A stretch of DNA of 64,000 nt from a virus (IMGVR_UViG_3300017752_002245:1-64000); one strand, 5' to 3'; numbered from the stretch's first letter, positions 26,142 through 33,997 are shown. Made by a program: numbers and translations. The notes: a model not told the origin generated them from the sequence alone.

Positions 26142-26149
26142 TATAAATA
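26142..26149 (+). promoter_or_regulatory. T4-type late promoter (TATAAATA)
   Basis: Exact TATAAATA, 22 bases before a small ATG at 26172 that has GGAGAAAAG. It should be recognised by the gp55 encoded at 3571. Confidence 0.7.
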
Positions 26150-26171
26150 AAAGTATATGGAGAAAAGAAAT

Positions 26172-26243
26172 ATGTGGAAGAAATTACACAAACTTATGAA
26201 GTCTGCAAGACTACACAAAGTTATAAATATGTCTATAGGTTAA
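26172..26243 (+). CDS. Possible 23-aa basic peptide
   Basis: ATG 26172 behind GGAGAAAAGAAAT and a late promoter. The peptide is an amphipathic basic helix (MWKKLHKLMKSARLHKVI). It is too short to assign. Confidence 0.35.
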   Translation: MWKKLHKLMKSARLHKVINMSIG

Positions 26244-26254
26244 AGGAGTGTACC

Positions 26255-26440
26255 ATGAAAAAGACGAAACGTATAAAGTCTCGTCACGCACGGGTACTGT
26301 TCGCAAAGGACAGTCCTTTTACCCACAAGGTTGTGCCTGACAAGACCAAGTATAACCGCAAAAAGAATCCCCGCAAAGTCGGGGATTTTTCTTATTGGTC
26401 TTTATTAAATTCTCTAAAAGGTCTAACCTTCCCATCGTAG
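26255..26440 (+). CDS. Small basic protein, 61 aa
   Basis: AAAGGAGTG ribosome site and ATG 26255. The FAKDSPFTHKVVPDKTKYN segment recurs in small basic proteins of other T4-like phages. Oddly, the bidirectional terminator at 26366-26390 lies inside its 3' end and encodes the NPRKVGDF part, so much of the mRNA may end before the stop codon. Confidence 0.55.
   Translation: MKKTKRIKSRHARVLFAKDSPFTHKVVPDKTKYNRKKNPRKVGDFSYWSLLNSLKGLTFPS
26366..26390. terminator. Bidirectional terminator between convergent genes
   Basis: AATCCCCG (26366-26373) pairs perfectly with CGGGGATT (26380-26387), loop of six. Five T follow on the + strand, and five T follow on the minus strand (26360-26364). It ends the minus-strand gene 26392-26703. 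Confidence 0.82.
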
Positions 26441-26703
26441 AATAACATCTTATACCAAGGAGTATCTCTTTTCATACGTGGGATTGTATACTCAAACTTC
26501 TTCCCTTCTTTGTTAATCCAAACCACGTGATATCCAATCCATCTTCTTGACGGATACCATTGTGCCTTACCACCATTTACAATCAGATTCTCTAGTGTCC
26601 AGAAATAACAATTGTTCTTTTTAGTGAACAAACGTATTGGCCATGACCAGAAAAACACAATCATGAGTGCAAATGTAATCCATTTTCTGTATAAATTATC
26701 CAT
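26392..26703 (-). CDS. Minus-strand membrane protein, 103 aa
   Basis: This is the only gene supported on the minus strand. One membrane helix near the N terminus (ITFALMIVFFWSWPIRLF), then a soluble part with YFWTLENLIVNGGKA, YPSRRWIGYHVVW and PWYKMLFYDGKVRPF, a pattern I associate with conserved proteins of marine T4-like phages. The frame is open to 26838, but that would cross the divergent promoter; ATG at 26703 is chosen. A terminator follows its stop. Confidence 0.68.
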   Translation of the reverse strand: MDNLYRKWITFALMIVFFWSWPIRLFTKKNNCYFWTLENLIVNGGKAQWYPSRRWIGYHVVWINKEGKKFEYTIPRMKRDTPWYKMLFYDGKVRPFREFNKDQ

Positions 26704-26730
26704 ATAATTATATATACAGACCCTTGTTTG

Positions 26731-26738
26731 TATAAATA
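26731..26738 (+). promoter_or_regulatory. T4-type late promoter of the curli-like operon
   Basis: Exact TATAAATA ending six bases before the ATG at 26744. With the usual late start site, transcription begins at the A of the ATG, so the first gene would be leaderless. It heads the operon to 32506 or 32999. Confidence 0.72.
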
Positions 26739-26743
26739 AAGGC

Positions 26744-27025
26744 ATGGATGAGATGGTAATACTAGTCTCCGAATTGGGTTTTCCAGTTGCTGCTGCATGT
26801 TTGGGTGGGTTCTTCATGTTCCTAACATTAAAATACATAATGAATGGTGTTATTGATAAGGTAAATTTTATCAGTAATATGGTCTCTGGTCTCGATAATC
26901 GGGTAAAAAATATGAATCACGATATGATTCGTATGGATACAACCATGTGTGTAGTATTAGGAATCAAACCAGACTTGAATAGAATTAGTAGAGCGGATGG
27001 ACAGAAAGATGCACGGAGGGATTAA
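26744..27025 (+). CDS. Small membrane protein 1 of the curli-like operon
   Basis: A 93-residue protein with one N-terminal membrane helix and a cytoplasmic or periplasmic coiled coil. ELGFPVAAACLG at the start, and GLDNRVKNMNHDMIRMD later, are paralleled in the next gene (DFGFPIVAALGM, GLIDRVRMLDNDIIRLQ), so the two are paralogues. They resemble YvrJ-type or holin-like small proteins in layout only. Confidence 0.62.
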   Translation: MDEMVILVSELGFPVAAACLGGFFMFLTLKYIMNGVIDKVNFISNMVSGLDNRVKNMNHDMIRMDTTMCVVLGIKPDLNRISRADGQKDARRD

Positions 27026-27036
27026 TTGTTGAAACA

Positions 27037-27285
27037 ATGGATGTAGTTACAGCAATAAAAGATTTCGGCTTTCCGATAGTTGCCGCATTGGGGATGCTTT
27101 ACGTCATCTATTTTGTGTGGAAGACTATAACACAACAAGTAGAATCCAAGTTAGATGATGCACATATAGTCATTATTGGTCTTATTGACCGAGTGAGAAT
27201 GTTAGATAATGATATCATTCGATTGCAACAGAAATTAGATACTGCAATAGAAATGGGGAGAAAAGAAAAAGAAGATGAAGAATAA
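27037..27285 (+). CDS. Small membrane protein 2 of the curli-like operon
   Basis: An 82-residue paralogue of the preceding protein, with one membrane helix (about 8-29) and a charged coiled coil. Overlaps the CsgF-like gene by 11 bases. The pair could form a helper complex for the secretion genes or a holin (both inference). Confidence 0.62.
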   Translation: MDVVTAIKDFGFPIVAALGMLYVIYFVWKTITQQVESKLDDAHIVIIGLIDRVRMLDNDIIRLQQKLDTAIEMGRKEKEDEE

Positions 27286-27757
27286 TTTTAGTTTAGTAGA
27301 AAAAATAGAATCAGCATGTTTGTTAATTGCTTTTGGTCTTATGTTGTTTGTTGTAGTTGAAGTACAAGCTGCACCCAAAGAACACAAATTTAAATCACCA
27401 TCATTTAGTGGAATAAATCAATCGTCACATTATTTGACAATTGAGAACCAAGAGACTTCAAGAAAAGAAGCTATAAAACAGGAGATTAAAGACCTCAAAG
27501 AACAGATGGAGAGGGACGCAGAAAATACAACCCTCGCAAAATTTATTAGGAATGTCGAAAGCAGAATCTACTCGACATTATCAAGACAAATAGTAGATGG
27601 TATGTTCGGAGAGAATCCTAGTGATACAGGTTCTTTTAATATCGAAGGTACTGGGATATCATACGTCAGAGACGGTGATTCAGTAATATTAACAATAACA
27701 GATGAGAACGGTAATGTCACGACTATTACTATTCCCCTTGGTGATTTTGGTATCTAG
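27275..27757 (+). CDS. csgF: CsgF-like curli assembly protein
   Basis: A 160-residue protein with a hydrophobic N-terminal signal (about 14-32, ending VQAAP). FKSPSFSGINQSS, an internal helix SRIYSTLSRQIVDGMFG, and the C-terminal DSVILTITDENGNVTTITIPL follow the CsgF pattern. In bacteria CsgF docks in the CsgG channel and couples fibre nucleation to the cell surface. The next gene, CsgG, overlaps it by 56 bases. Confidence 0.82.
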   Translation: MKNNFSLVEKIESACLLIAFGLMLFVVVEVQAAPKEHKFKSPSFSGINQSSHYLTIENQETSRKEAIKQEIKDLKEQMERDAENTTLAKFIRNVESRIYSTLSRQIVDGMFGENPSDTGSFNIEGTGISYVRDGDSVILTITDENGNVTTITIPLGDFGI

Positions 27758-28511
27758 TTGTTCAACTTTAGGGGATAAAATAGAATTCCCCACCGAAGAA
27801 CAACCAAAGGTTCAGGAAACATTACTTCAATCTGAATTAAGGAATGTTTCGAAACCAACAAGGAAACCAACTGTAGCTGTATATCAGTTTACAGACCAAA
27901 CGGGACAAAAAAGACAGAACAGTAGTGGTGGAACAAGTTTTAGTTCTGCTGTTACACAAGCACCTTCAGTGTATCTAATTAGAGCATTGAAACGTGCTAG
28001 TAAGGGAAATTTCTTCAGGGTGGTTGACCGTCAAATTATTGACCATGTGACGAGAGAACGTCAATTAATACGACAAACTCGTCAATCATATGAAGGAAAT
28101 GACTCTCAGAAGTTGCCAGCGCTTACTTTTGCTGGCATGATTATTGCTGGGGGTATAGTAGGATACGATTCTTCTATTGACACAGGAGGTAGTGGTGCCA
28201 GAACATTAGGCATTGGTGGTTCTCGTGAATTTAGTGTAGACACCGTTACGGTGAATATTAGATTGGTTTCGGTTGCTACGGGTGAAGTTTTACTTGATGT
28301 TATAACAAGTAAGACAATACTATCTACAGCGTACAGTGGAGATGTATTTAAATTTATAGAACAGGGTACTCAACTTATAGAAATAGAAAGTGGAGTTACT
28401 CAAAACGAAAGTGTATCAATTGCTACTCAACGGGCAATTGAGCAAGGAGTCCTAGAACTTATTTTGAGGGGGTCTCAAAAAGGTTTCTGGACATTAACTG
28501 GAGAAAAATAA
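27702..28511 (+). CDS. csgG: CsgG-like outer-membrane secretion lipoprotein
   Basis: A 269-residue protein with a lipoprotein signal (LVSS-C20) and the CsgG core: TVAVYQFTDQTGQ, SVYLIRALKRA, FFRVVDRQ, ERQLIRQTRQ, LPALTFAGMIIAGGIVGYDS and RNxxxVDTVTVNIRLV-like strands. CsgG forms a ring-shaped pore in the outer membrane that exports curli subunits. Start ATG 27702, or 27714 with a shorter signal. A phage copy implies a Gram-negative host and export of a partner protein, probably the next gene product. Confidence 0.88.
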   Translation: MRTVMSRLLLFPLVILVSSCSTLGDKIEFPTEEQPKVQETLLQSELRNVSKPTRKPTVAVYQFTDQTGQKRQNSSGGTSFSSAVTQAPSVYLIRALKRASKGNFFRVVDRQIIDHVTRERQLIRQTRQSYEGNDSQKLPALTFAGMIIAGGIVGYDSSIDTGGSGARTLGIGGSREFSVDTVTVNIRLVSVATGEVLLDVITSKTILSTAYSGDVFKFIEQGTQLIEIESGVTQNESVSIATQRAIEQGVLELILRGSQKGFWTLTGEK

Positions 28512-29239
28512 TGAACGTTAAGGCAAAATCATTTTATGCTGTGATGTTCGTAATTGGTGCTGCATATGCTTATGCAGACAATGAAGTCTATATAGACCAA
28601 GTAGGAAATGGTGGAGATATAGAAATTATACAAGACGGTAGTGGAAATAAACTAGGTGGTGGTCTATCAGATACCAGTAAATTCCTCCTCGATGGGGCGG
28701 ACATGGATTTCAAGGTCAATTTGACTGGTGGAAGTAATAACCTAATAGGTTCTATTATTGGTACTAGTACAGTTGATATTGATGTCAGTGGTTCTTCGAA
28801 CGATTTACTTTTTGATATTGATAAAGACAACTCATTTGGTGCTGAAAATGGTGATTACGTAATTGATATAACTGGTGGTAATAATGACCTAGACTTTGAC
28901 TTTGGTTCTTTAGATACTGCTAATGACCTAGACTTTGATTTCGTATTAGACGGTGATTTTAACACCGCTGATGTGAATATTGATGCAACAGGGGTCGTAT
29001 TCAATATGGACGTAGTTTCAGACAACTCAAACTTGTTATATAATGCAAGTGGTTATGATGGACATAACTTTGTTCTGACTGGAACAGGTAACTATTGGGA
29101 CATTGAAGTTCACCAAGAGTCTACTTTACAGGCAGATTCATTGGAGATAGAATATGAAGGTTCTGGTACAAGCACGACAGACGCAACTATTTGTATTAGT
29201 CAGTCTGATGATGGGACTAACACTAACTGCGGAGGCTAA
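28511..29239 (+). CDS. Secreted acidic curlin-like protein
   Basis: A 242-residue protein with a cleavable signal (about 1-22, ending AYA). The start of the mature part, VYIDQVGNGGDIEIIQDGSG, resembles a curlin repeat. Further Asn/Asp/Gly-rich repeats follow (NLTGGSNN, DVSGSSND, DITGGNND, VSDNSN). A beta-solenoid or amyloid fold is likely. It is more acidic than CsgA. As it directly follows CsgG, it is the likely export substrate (inference). Confidence 0.7.
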   Translation: MNVKAKSFYAVMFVIGAAYAYADNEVYIDQVGNGGDIEIIQDGSGNKLGGGLSDTSKFLLDGADMDFKVNLTGGSNNLIGSIIGTSTVDIDVSGSSNDLLFDIDKDNSFGAENGDYVIDITGGNNDLDFDFGSLDTANDLDFDFVLDGDFNTADVNIDATGVVFNMDVVSDNSNLLYNASGYDGHNFVLTGTGNYWDIEVHQESTLQADSLEIEYEGSGTSTTDATICISQSDDGTNTNCGG

Positions 29240-30275
29240 TGATACTGACGTAGGTGCAGTAGACAAGGCAGTTGGTTGGAGACAAATACTTAGAGACACA
29301 ACTAAGATTGAACCCGCTATGGGTCAAGATGTAATCTCGAAGGATGACCTTCGCACAGGTGAAGGTCGCCTTCAGGTTCGTTTTTTAGATGATTCGAAAT
29401 TAAGAATGACAGAACATACACGTATCGTAATTGATAACGTGGTATTTGACGATGACCCAAGTAAGTCTGACTTGGCGATGACGTTTGCCCAAGGAACTGC
29501 TAGATTCATATCTGGTGGTTTGGGTAAGGTTGACAAAGAAAATATCAGACTCAAAACCCCTACCGCATCAATCGGTATCAGGGGTACAGATTTTACGGTA
29601 ACCGTTGACGAATTCGGGAAAACGCTCGTGGTACTTTTGCCAGACGTAAACGGTATTTCATCTGGTGAGATTATTGTTTCAACAATGACAGGTGAGGTTG
29701 TACTCAACAAACCGTTCGAGTCCACAACAACAACAGTTGCAGAAACCGCTCCATCTGCACCCGCAATCCTAGACTTAACTCTGGATATGTTAAACAATAT
29801 CATGATTATCAATCCCCCCAAAGAAGTACAGACACAAGAAGAGTTCATGTCAAGTGTCACTGCATCTAAAAACATCAATCCATTAGACATAGACTTCCTT
29901 GACGAAGATTTATTGCAAGATGAGTTTGAAGAAGATTTGTTGGAATTTACAGAACTTGATATCAATTATCTAGACGTTGACCTACTCGAAGACATGTTAG
30001 ATACTTTTGATAGTCTAGGAGAAGATATCCTACAAGAAAAACAAAGTACAGGTGAGTTAAATCTACAGGGAACAGAAGAAGGATTTGATACAGTCACACA
30101 GGTCGCAACAGTCATAGAAGGAGACAAAGTAACCTTTAACAGAACAGTAAACGATACCGCAGTAGTAACTGTAGACAAAAATGCACTGACCAATTTATTA
30201 ATAGAACAAGACGGAAAAGAACTTGACCCGATTCGTGTAAACGGTGTCGAAACAGAAATCATAATAAAACAATGA
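29154..30275 (+). CDS. Secreted FecR-domain protein
   Basis: A 373-residue protein with a signal sequence (about 10-28). The FecR-type domain runs from about 50 to 165: LRTGEGRLQVRFLDDSKLRM, then a TASIGIRGTDFTV segment. The C-terminal half is acidic with ILDLTLDMLNN and repeated DLLxD units. ATG 29154 has GGAGATAG upstream, so the 86-base overlap with the curlin-like gene seems real. FecR-domain proteins next to CHASE2 cyclases are known from bacteria. Confidence 0.78.
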   Translation: MKVLVQARQTQLFVLVSLMMGLTLTAEANDTDVGAVDKAVGWRQILRDTTKIEPAMGQDVISKDDLRTGEGRLQVRFLDDSKLRMTEHTRIVIDNVVFDDDPSKSDLAMTFAQGTARFISGGLGKVDKENIRLKTPTASIGIRGTDFTVTVDEFGKTLVVLLPDVNGISSGEIIVSTMTGEVVLNKPFESTTTTVAETAPSAPAILDLTLDMLNNIMIINPPKEVQTQEEFMSSVTASKNINPLDIDFLDEDLLQDEFEEDLLEFTELDINYLDVDLLEDMLDTFDSLGEDILQEKQSTGELNLQGTEEGFDTVTQVATVIEGDKVTFNRTVNDTAVVTVDKNALTNLLIEQDGKELDPIRVNGVETEIIIKQ

Positions 30276-30685
30276 AGTACTGGATACCATTACTTGCATT
30301 TATACTGTTTACCGTTCCTTCGTGGGGACTAGACCTAACACTACCCGAACCCGAAGAACCCTATGATTACGAAGAGATAGAAATACCAGAAGTTTATATA
30401 TTTAATTTTGGTGACTATAACGAACCCCCGACTAGAACACAACTGACTATATTCTGGACTCTCAATGCATTAGATGTGTGGACAACACATAGAGCATTAA
30501 AAGATTGTCCTAATTGTAGAGAGATGAATCCATTGCTACCAGACAGACCAAAACTTGAAGACCTCTTATTACAGAAAGCAATCGTAGGTGGCATAATACA
30601 TTGGCAATCAAGTAGTGACTATATGACGGGTATAAATATAGGTTTAACATACGCAGTCGTAAACAACTATAAAATAGTGTACTAG
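30272..30685 (+). CDS. Exported DUF5658-like membrane protein
   Basis: A 137-residue protein with a signal sequence (1-19, ending SWG), an acidic linker with EPEEPYDYEEIEIPE, then NALDVWTTHRALK and REMNPLLP, which match the DUF5658 helix pattern. Four-base overlap with the FecR gene and directly followed by the cyclase. Role unknown. Confidence 0.65.
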   Translation: MKYWIPLLAFILFTVPSWGLDLTLPEPEEPYDYEEIEIPEVYIFNFGDYNEPPTRTQLTIFWTLNALDVWTTHRALKDCPNCREMNPLLPDRPKLEDLLLQKAIVGGIIHWQSSSDYMTGINIGLTYAVVNNYKIVY

Positions 30686-32506
30686 ATGAAAACATGGCAT
30701 GTATTTGTCACCCTTATTGTCATGGTGACATTAAGATTATTAGACCCCTTCTTATTAGAGAGTGCAAGACTCTCATTCTTTGATTCTATGCAGAGGACAC
30801 AGGATGTGTCTATATCAGAACAAATTGTACTGGTAGATATAGATGAGAAGACTCTAGATAAGTTCGGACAGTATCCCATTCCCCGTAAAGTAATGGCAGA
30901 TGAGATTGATAAGATTGATGGTAGTATTATTGCATTCAATATCTTGTTTTCAGAAGAAGACAGAATGGGTGGAGATGAATACTTTGCAGACATCTTATCA
31001 TGGAAACAAGCAATTGTTGCAATCGCACCATCCAACAGAACCAACACAGACTATCGTCCACCTCGTATAGGTACTGCGACATTTGGTGATAGGGACGCAG
31101 AAGACTTTAGACCAGAACTGCCAGGCATGTTGTTTGCACAACCAATCATCCACGACAATGCATTTGGTTATGGTACAATATCATCTGCACAGGATGTTGA
31201 TGGTATTGTCAGAAGACAACCCCTATTAGAGAACTTCGATAATAGACTGTATCCCGCATTCGCATTAGACGTACTTAGAGTTGCGGCAGGGGATTCATCT
31301 TATCAGATATCCACGGATGACTATGGTATTCAGTTTGTTCGTATTCCCAAGTTCAAACCAATCACTACAGATGTAAACGGTAACGTTACAATCGCATACT
31401 GGAATGAGTTTAAAAGATATTCATTTACAGAACTAGACCAAATACCCGAAGGTTCAATTATTATTGTAGGTGCAACTTTTGAAGGTTCTAATGTGGTATC
31501 TACACCAATGGGTGCAATGTACCCCCATGATATTCAAGCAAATCTAATCAAGACAATGATTGATGGTGTAGTTTTAAAACGACAGTCTGAATTCATGTTA
31601 TATGAAATTATTGTAAGTGTCATACTAAGTGTCATACTTATTGCATTCATAACACTTGCACCAATATCTGTATCTGGTATGACGTTTGGTGTCATACTCA
31701 TGGGAATATACTATTTTGTAACTGATACATTCTCAACATATTTCTATATGGTTGACCCAGTATTTCCTATATTAACCATGGTGGTCATATTTGCACATGG
31801 TTCGTTTGTTCAGTTCTATACACAGTTCAAAGCTAAACAGATGATTAAGGGACAGTTTGGTACATACCTATCACCCGACATGGTGGACATGTTGGCAAAA
31901 GACCCCAGTCTTATGAAGTTGGGTGGTGAGAGAAAAGAGATGACGTTCCTATTCATGGACATATGTGGATTCACCCCCATAAGCGAGCATTATAAAAACA
32001 AGGATGATGCAGAGGGTTTGGTCACACTTATTAATAACTACTTAAATGAGATGACTAATATTATCCTAAATAACGGTGGAACAATCGACAAGTATATGGG
32101 CGATTGTATTATGGCATTCTGGAACGCACCCTTACCGTGCGACAATCACGCAGAGATGGCAGTTAAATCTGCAATAGAGATAGAAGAAAAGACTAATGAA
32201 CTTAGACAAAAATATCAAGAACAAGGTCTCCCGCCTATTAATGTTGGAACTGGTATTAACACTGGTACTTGTATTGTTGGTAATATGGGTAGTGAATCGA
32301 GATTTGATTATTCAGTCATTGGAGACTCCGTCAACCTTGCCGCAAGACTTGAAGCAACCGCAGCAAGAGGAGACTACCTTGAATACAAGACCATCTACTC
32401 TAGTTTTACAATGGAAAAACTCACCACTATTAATTCGAGACCAATAGGTCAGATTAAAGTGAAGGGTAAGGAGGAGATGATTGATATCTACACAATGGAC
32501 AGATAA
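30686..32506 (+). CDS. CHASE2-domain class III adenylate cyclase
   Basis: A 606-residue membrane protein. An N-terminal membrane helix (about 5-24), an extracytoplasmic CHASE2 sensor (about 30-300), three membrane helices (about 305-385) and a cyclase domain (about 408-606). Metal aspartates D425 (FMDICGF) and D473 (DKYMGD), base-specifying K469/D547 and transition-state N550 and R554 are all present, so it should be active and make cAMP. The sensor would face the periplasm, as do the FecR and curli proteins of the operon. Confidence 0.88.
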   Translation: MKTWHVFVTLIVMVTLRLLDPFLLESARLSFFDSMQRTQDVSISEQIVLVDIDEKTLDKFGQYPIPRKVMADEIDKIDGSIIAFNILFSEEDRMGGDEYFADILSWKQAIVAIAPSNRTNTDYRPPRIGTATFGDRDAEDFRPELPGMLFAQPIIHDNAFGYGTISSAQDVDGIVRRQPLLENFDNRLYPAFALDVLRVAAGDSSYQISTDDYGIQFVRIPKFKPITTDVNGNVTIAYWNEFKRYSFTELDQIPEGSIIIVGATFEGSNVVSTPMGAMYPHDIQANLIKTMIDGVVLKRQSEFMLYEIIVSVILSVILIAFITLAPISVSGMTFGVILMGIYYFVTDTFSTYFYMVDPVFPILTMVVIFAHGSFVQFYTQFKAKQMIKGQFGTYLSPDMVDMLAKDPSLMKLGGERKEMTFLFMDICGFTPISEHYKNKDDAEGLVTLINNYLNEMTNIILNNGGTIDKYMGDCIMAFWNAPLPCDNHAEMAVKSAIEIEEKTNELRQKYQEQGLPPINVGTGINTGTCIVGNMGSESRFDYSVIGDSVNLAARLEATAARGDYLEYKTIYSSFTMEKLTTINSRPIGQIKVKGKEEMIDIYTMDR

Positions 32507-32999
32507 CTTCCTTTCACCCGAAGAATACTCAGAAGTTCAAGAACTGTCAAACTCTATTCACTTCCATAGTGCAGAAGAGTATGCAGACAAATACGGTGAT
32601 AGTACACATCCACACCCTATCAAGAATTTCAATTGGAAAGAATGGAAAGAGTGTAGACGCAGTGACAATCTGATTGATTATCTAGATAATGTCACTGATA
32701 AGATAAACTCTATGTTTGAGTGTGAGGTTAGTAGACTTGAATACTTCCAACACCCTCTTGAAAACTTTCCAACGTATGACGATTCCCCCCCAAAACATAT
32801 CGATGCAAAATTCGAATTCTCTGGTGTCTTGTATCTAGACCAAGGTAAGGAAGGACTAGGTACTACAGTTGGAGACCAGTATATCGAATGGAAACCCAAT
32901 CGACTATGTGTCTTTGACGCACACACTCCCCATACTCCCCATATGGGTGGTATAGACCGTAAGGTTCTCACTTTCTTCTCTTATAAGAAAAAGTTCTAA
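32481..32999 (+). CDS. 2OG-Fe(II) oxygenase-like protein
   Basis: A 172-residue protein. H106-x-D108, then SGVLYLDQGKEGLGTTV, H151/H154 in a FDAHTPHTPH stretch, and R160 match a prolyl-hydroxylase-type core. Overlaps the cyclase by 26 bases and is probably the last gene of the operon. Substrate unknown. Confidence 0.68.
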   Translation: MISTQWTDNFLSPEEYSEVQELSNSIHFHSAEEYADKYGDSTHPHPIKNFNWKEWKECRRSDNLIDYLDNVTDKINSMFECEVSRLEYFQHPLENFPTYDDSPPKHIDAKFEFSGVLYLDQGKEGLGTTVGDQYIEWKPNRLCVFDAHTPHTPHMGGIDRKVLTFFSYKKKF

Positions 33000-33028
33000 G
33001 AAACACCCCTCTTATTCCATTTTATTCT

Positions 33029-33047
33029 ACTTATTTTCAAAATAAGT
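33029..33047. repeat. 19-bp palindrome at a promoter (copy 1)
   Basis: ACTTATTTTCAAAATAAGT, two perfect 9-base arms around a central C. It ends one base before the -35 box at 33049. An identical copy lies at 37599. Likely operator for a dimeric regulator. Confidence 0.75.
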
Positions 33048-33048
33048 G

Positions 33049-33077
33049 TTGACGAAACCTGTTCAATAGACTATAAT
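33049..33077 (+). promoter_or_regulatory. Sigma70-type promoter with upstream palindrome
   Basis: TTGACG (33049-33054), 17 bp spacer, TATAAT (33072-33077). The leader GTATATGTAAAGTCGAGTT and GAGAGAGA is repeated behind the promoter at 37617. Confidence 0.8.
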
Positions 33078-33111
33078 GTATATGTAAAGTCGAGTTGAGA
33101 GAGAGAAAGTT

Positions 33112-33267
33112 ATGAATGAAGTTTATGTTTACATAGTCCGAAACATGGTCAACGACAATGAGATGGCACGTTTTGAAACTATCCAAGAAGCATTCAAGTG
33201 GCGTATGGCACGTAACTTGATAAACGAATGTTGGATTGACCACGCATTAATCCGAGAGGTGAAATAA
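33112..33267 (+). CDS. Small protein, 51 aa
   Basis: GAGAGAGAAAG ribosome site before ATG 33112. Mixed alpha/beta: VYVYIVRNMV strand and a long RFETIQEAFKWRMARN helix. First gene of an early-type unit. Confidence 0.6.
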   Translation: MNEVYVYIVRNMVNDNEMARFETIQEAFKWRMARNLINECWIDHALIREVK

Positions 33268-33269
33268 TT

Positions 33270-33539
33270 ATGGCTTATGCCCCCGCTAGTGTTGAACCAG
33301 TTTTAGGTGAGTTTGTCGAGAAAGAAATCGGTAACTACTTTCACTGGACTAAGAATGGTGACTTCGGTCATGGCCCTTTTACCCGATTCCCTCACTTGGT
33401 GTGGGTAGGTGGTCTGGGTCAACAATACCGTTATGCAGAGGTCTTAAAGACTGTTGCATATATCTGTGTTGATGAAGACGAGTGTGGTCTTCCTGTTGTC
33501 GAAAAGTGGGAAATCAAAAACCGAAAGGAGTATGTGTAA
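33270..33539 (+). CDS. Hypothetical protein, 89 aa
   Basis: Two bases after the preceding gene. Aromatic-rich (FHWTKNGDFGHGPFTRFPHLVW). Single overlapping base with the next start. No family recognised. Confidence 0.6.
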   Translation: MAYAPASVEPVLGEFVEKEIGNYFHWTKNGDFGHGPFTRFPHLVWVGGLGQQYRYAEVLKTVAYICVDEDECGLPVVEKWEIKNRKEYV

Positions 33540-33670
33540 TGAAATTTTTACCCCATGAAATTCTTGCTATGTTAGAAGAGAAGTTAAAGTACGAGGTTGA
33601 CCCTATCCGTATCCGTCAACTTGAGGCAAAAATATTTAAGATGAAATATTTGAAGGGAGTGAAGAAATGA
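33539..33670 (+). CDS. Small helical protein, 43 aa
   Basis: ATG 33539 overlaps the previous TAA. Predicted as two helices, basic at the end. The frame extends upstream to 33482 but lies within the preceding gene. Confidence 0.5.
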   Translation: MKFLPHEILAMLEEKLKYEVDPIRIRQLEAKIFKMKYLKGVKK

Positions 33671-33984
33671 AAGTAGGAACAAAAGGTTGGAAACGTATCC
33701 GTAGACAATACTGGCAGAACAAGTATAAACTTGCTTGTGGTTGTGAACGATGTGGATACAGAAACAATGCTCGTGTACTTACATTTGACCACATTGACCC
33801 ATCTACCAAACACCCAATCGTAAAGAACGGTTCTGGGTTGACTGGTATGAAAGCGGGTGGTATGTTTCACTTGACTCATCCCGATATTCCATTGAAAGTC
33901 ATGGTTGATGAATGGCGTAAGTGTCGCATCCTATGTTTTAACTGTCATATGGAAGACAAGTATTACAAATATAATTTAAATTAA
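33667..33984 (+). CDS. Zinc-binding HNH-type nuclease
   Basis: A 105-residue protein. C26-x2-C29, then LTFDHIDP (D41-H42) and a second zinc pair in CFNCHMED give the HNH layout. Such small phage HNH proteins may be homing nucleases or DNA-processing enzymes. No intron is seen here. Four-base overlap with the previous gene. Confidence 0.72.
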   Translation: MKVGTKGWKRIRRQYWQNKYKLACGCERCGYRNNARVLTFDHIDPSTKHPIVKNGSGLTGMKAGGMFHLTHPDIPLKVMVDEWRKCRILCFNCHMEDKYYKYNLN

Positions 33985-33997
33985 TTTGAAAAAAAGC

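Noticed and set aside
26174-26254. GTG start at 26174 for the small basic gene
   Set aside because: A clear AAAGGAG site precedes the ATG at 26255, and another small ATG frame uses the upstream ribosome site.
29372-29965. Long minus-strand open frame (197 codons) opposite the FecR gene
   Set aside because: It mirrors the codon pattern of the + strand gene, has a serine/threonine-rich product without motifs and no ribosome site. It is a shadow.
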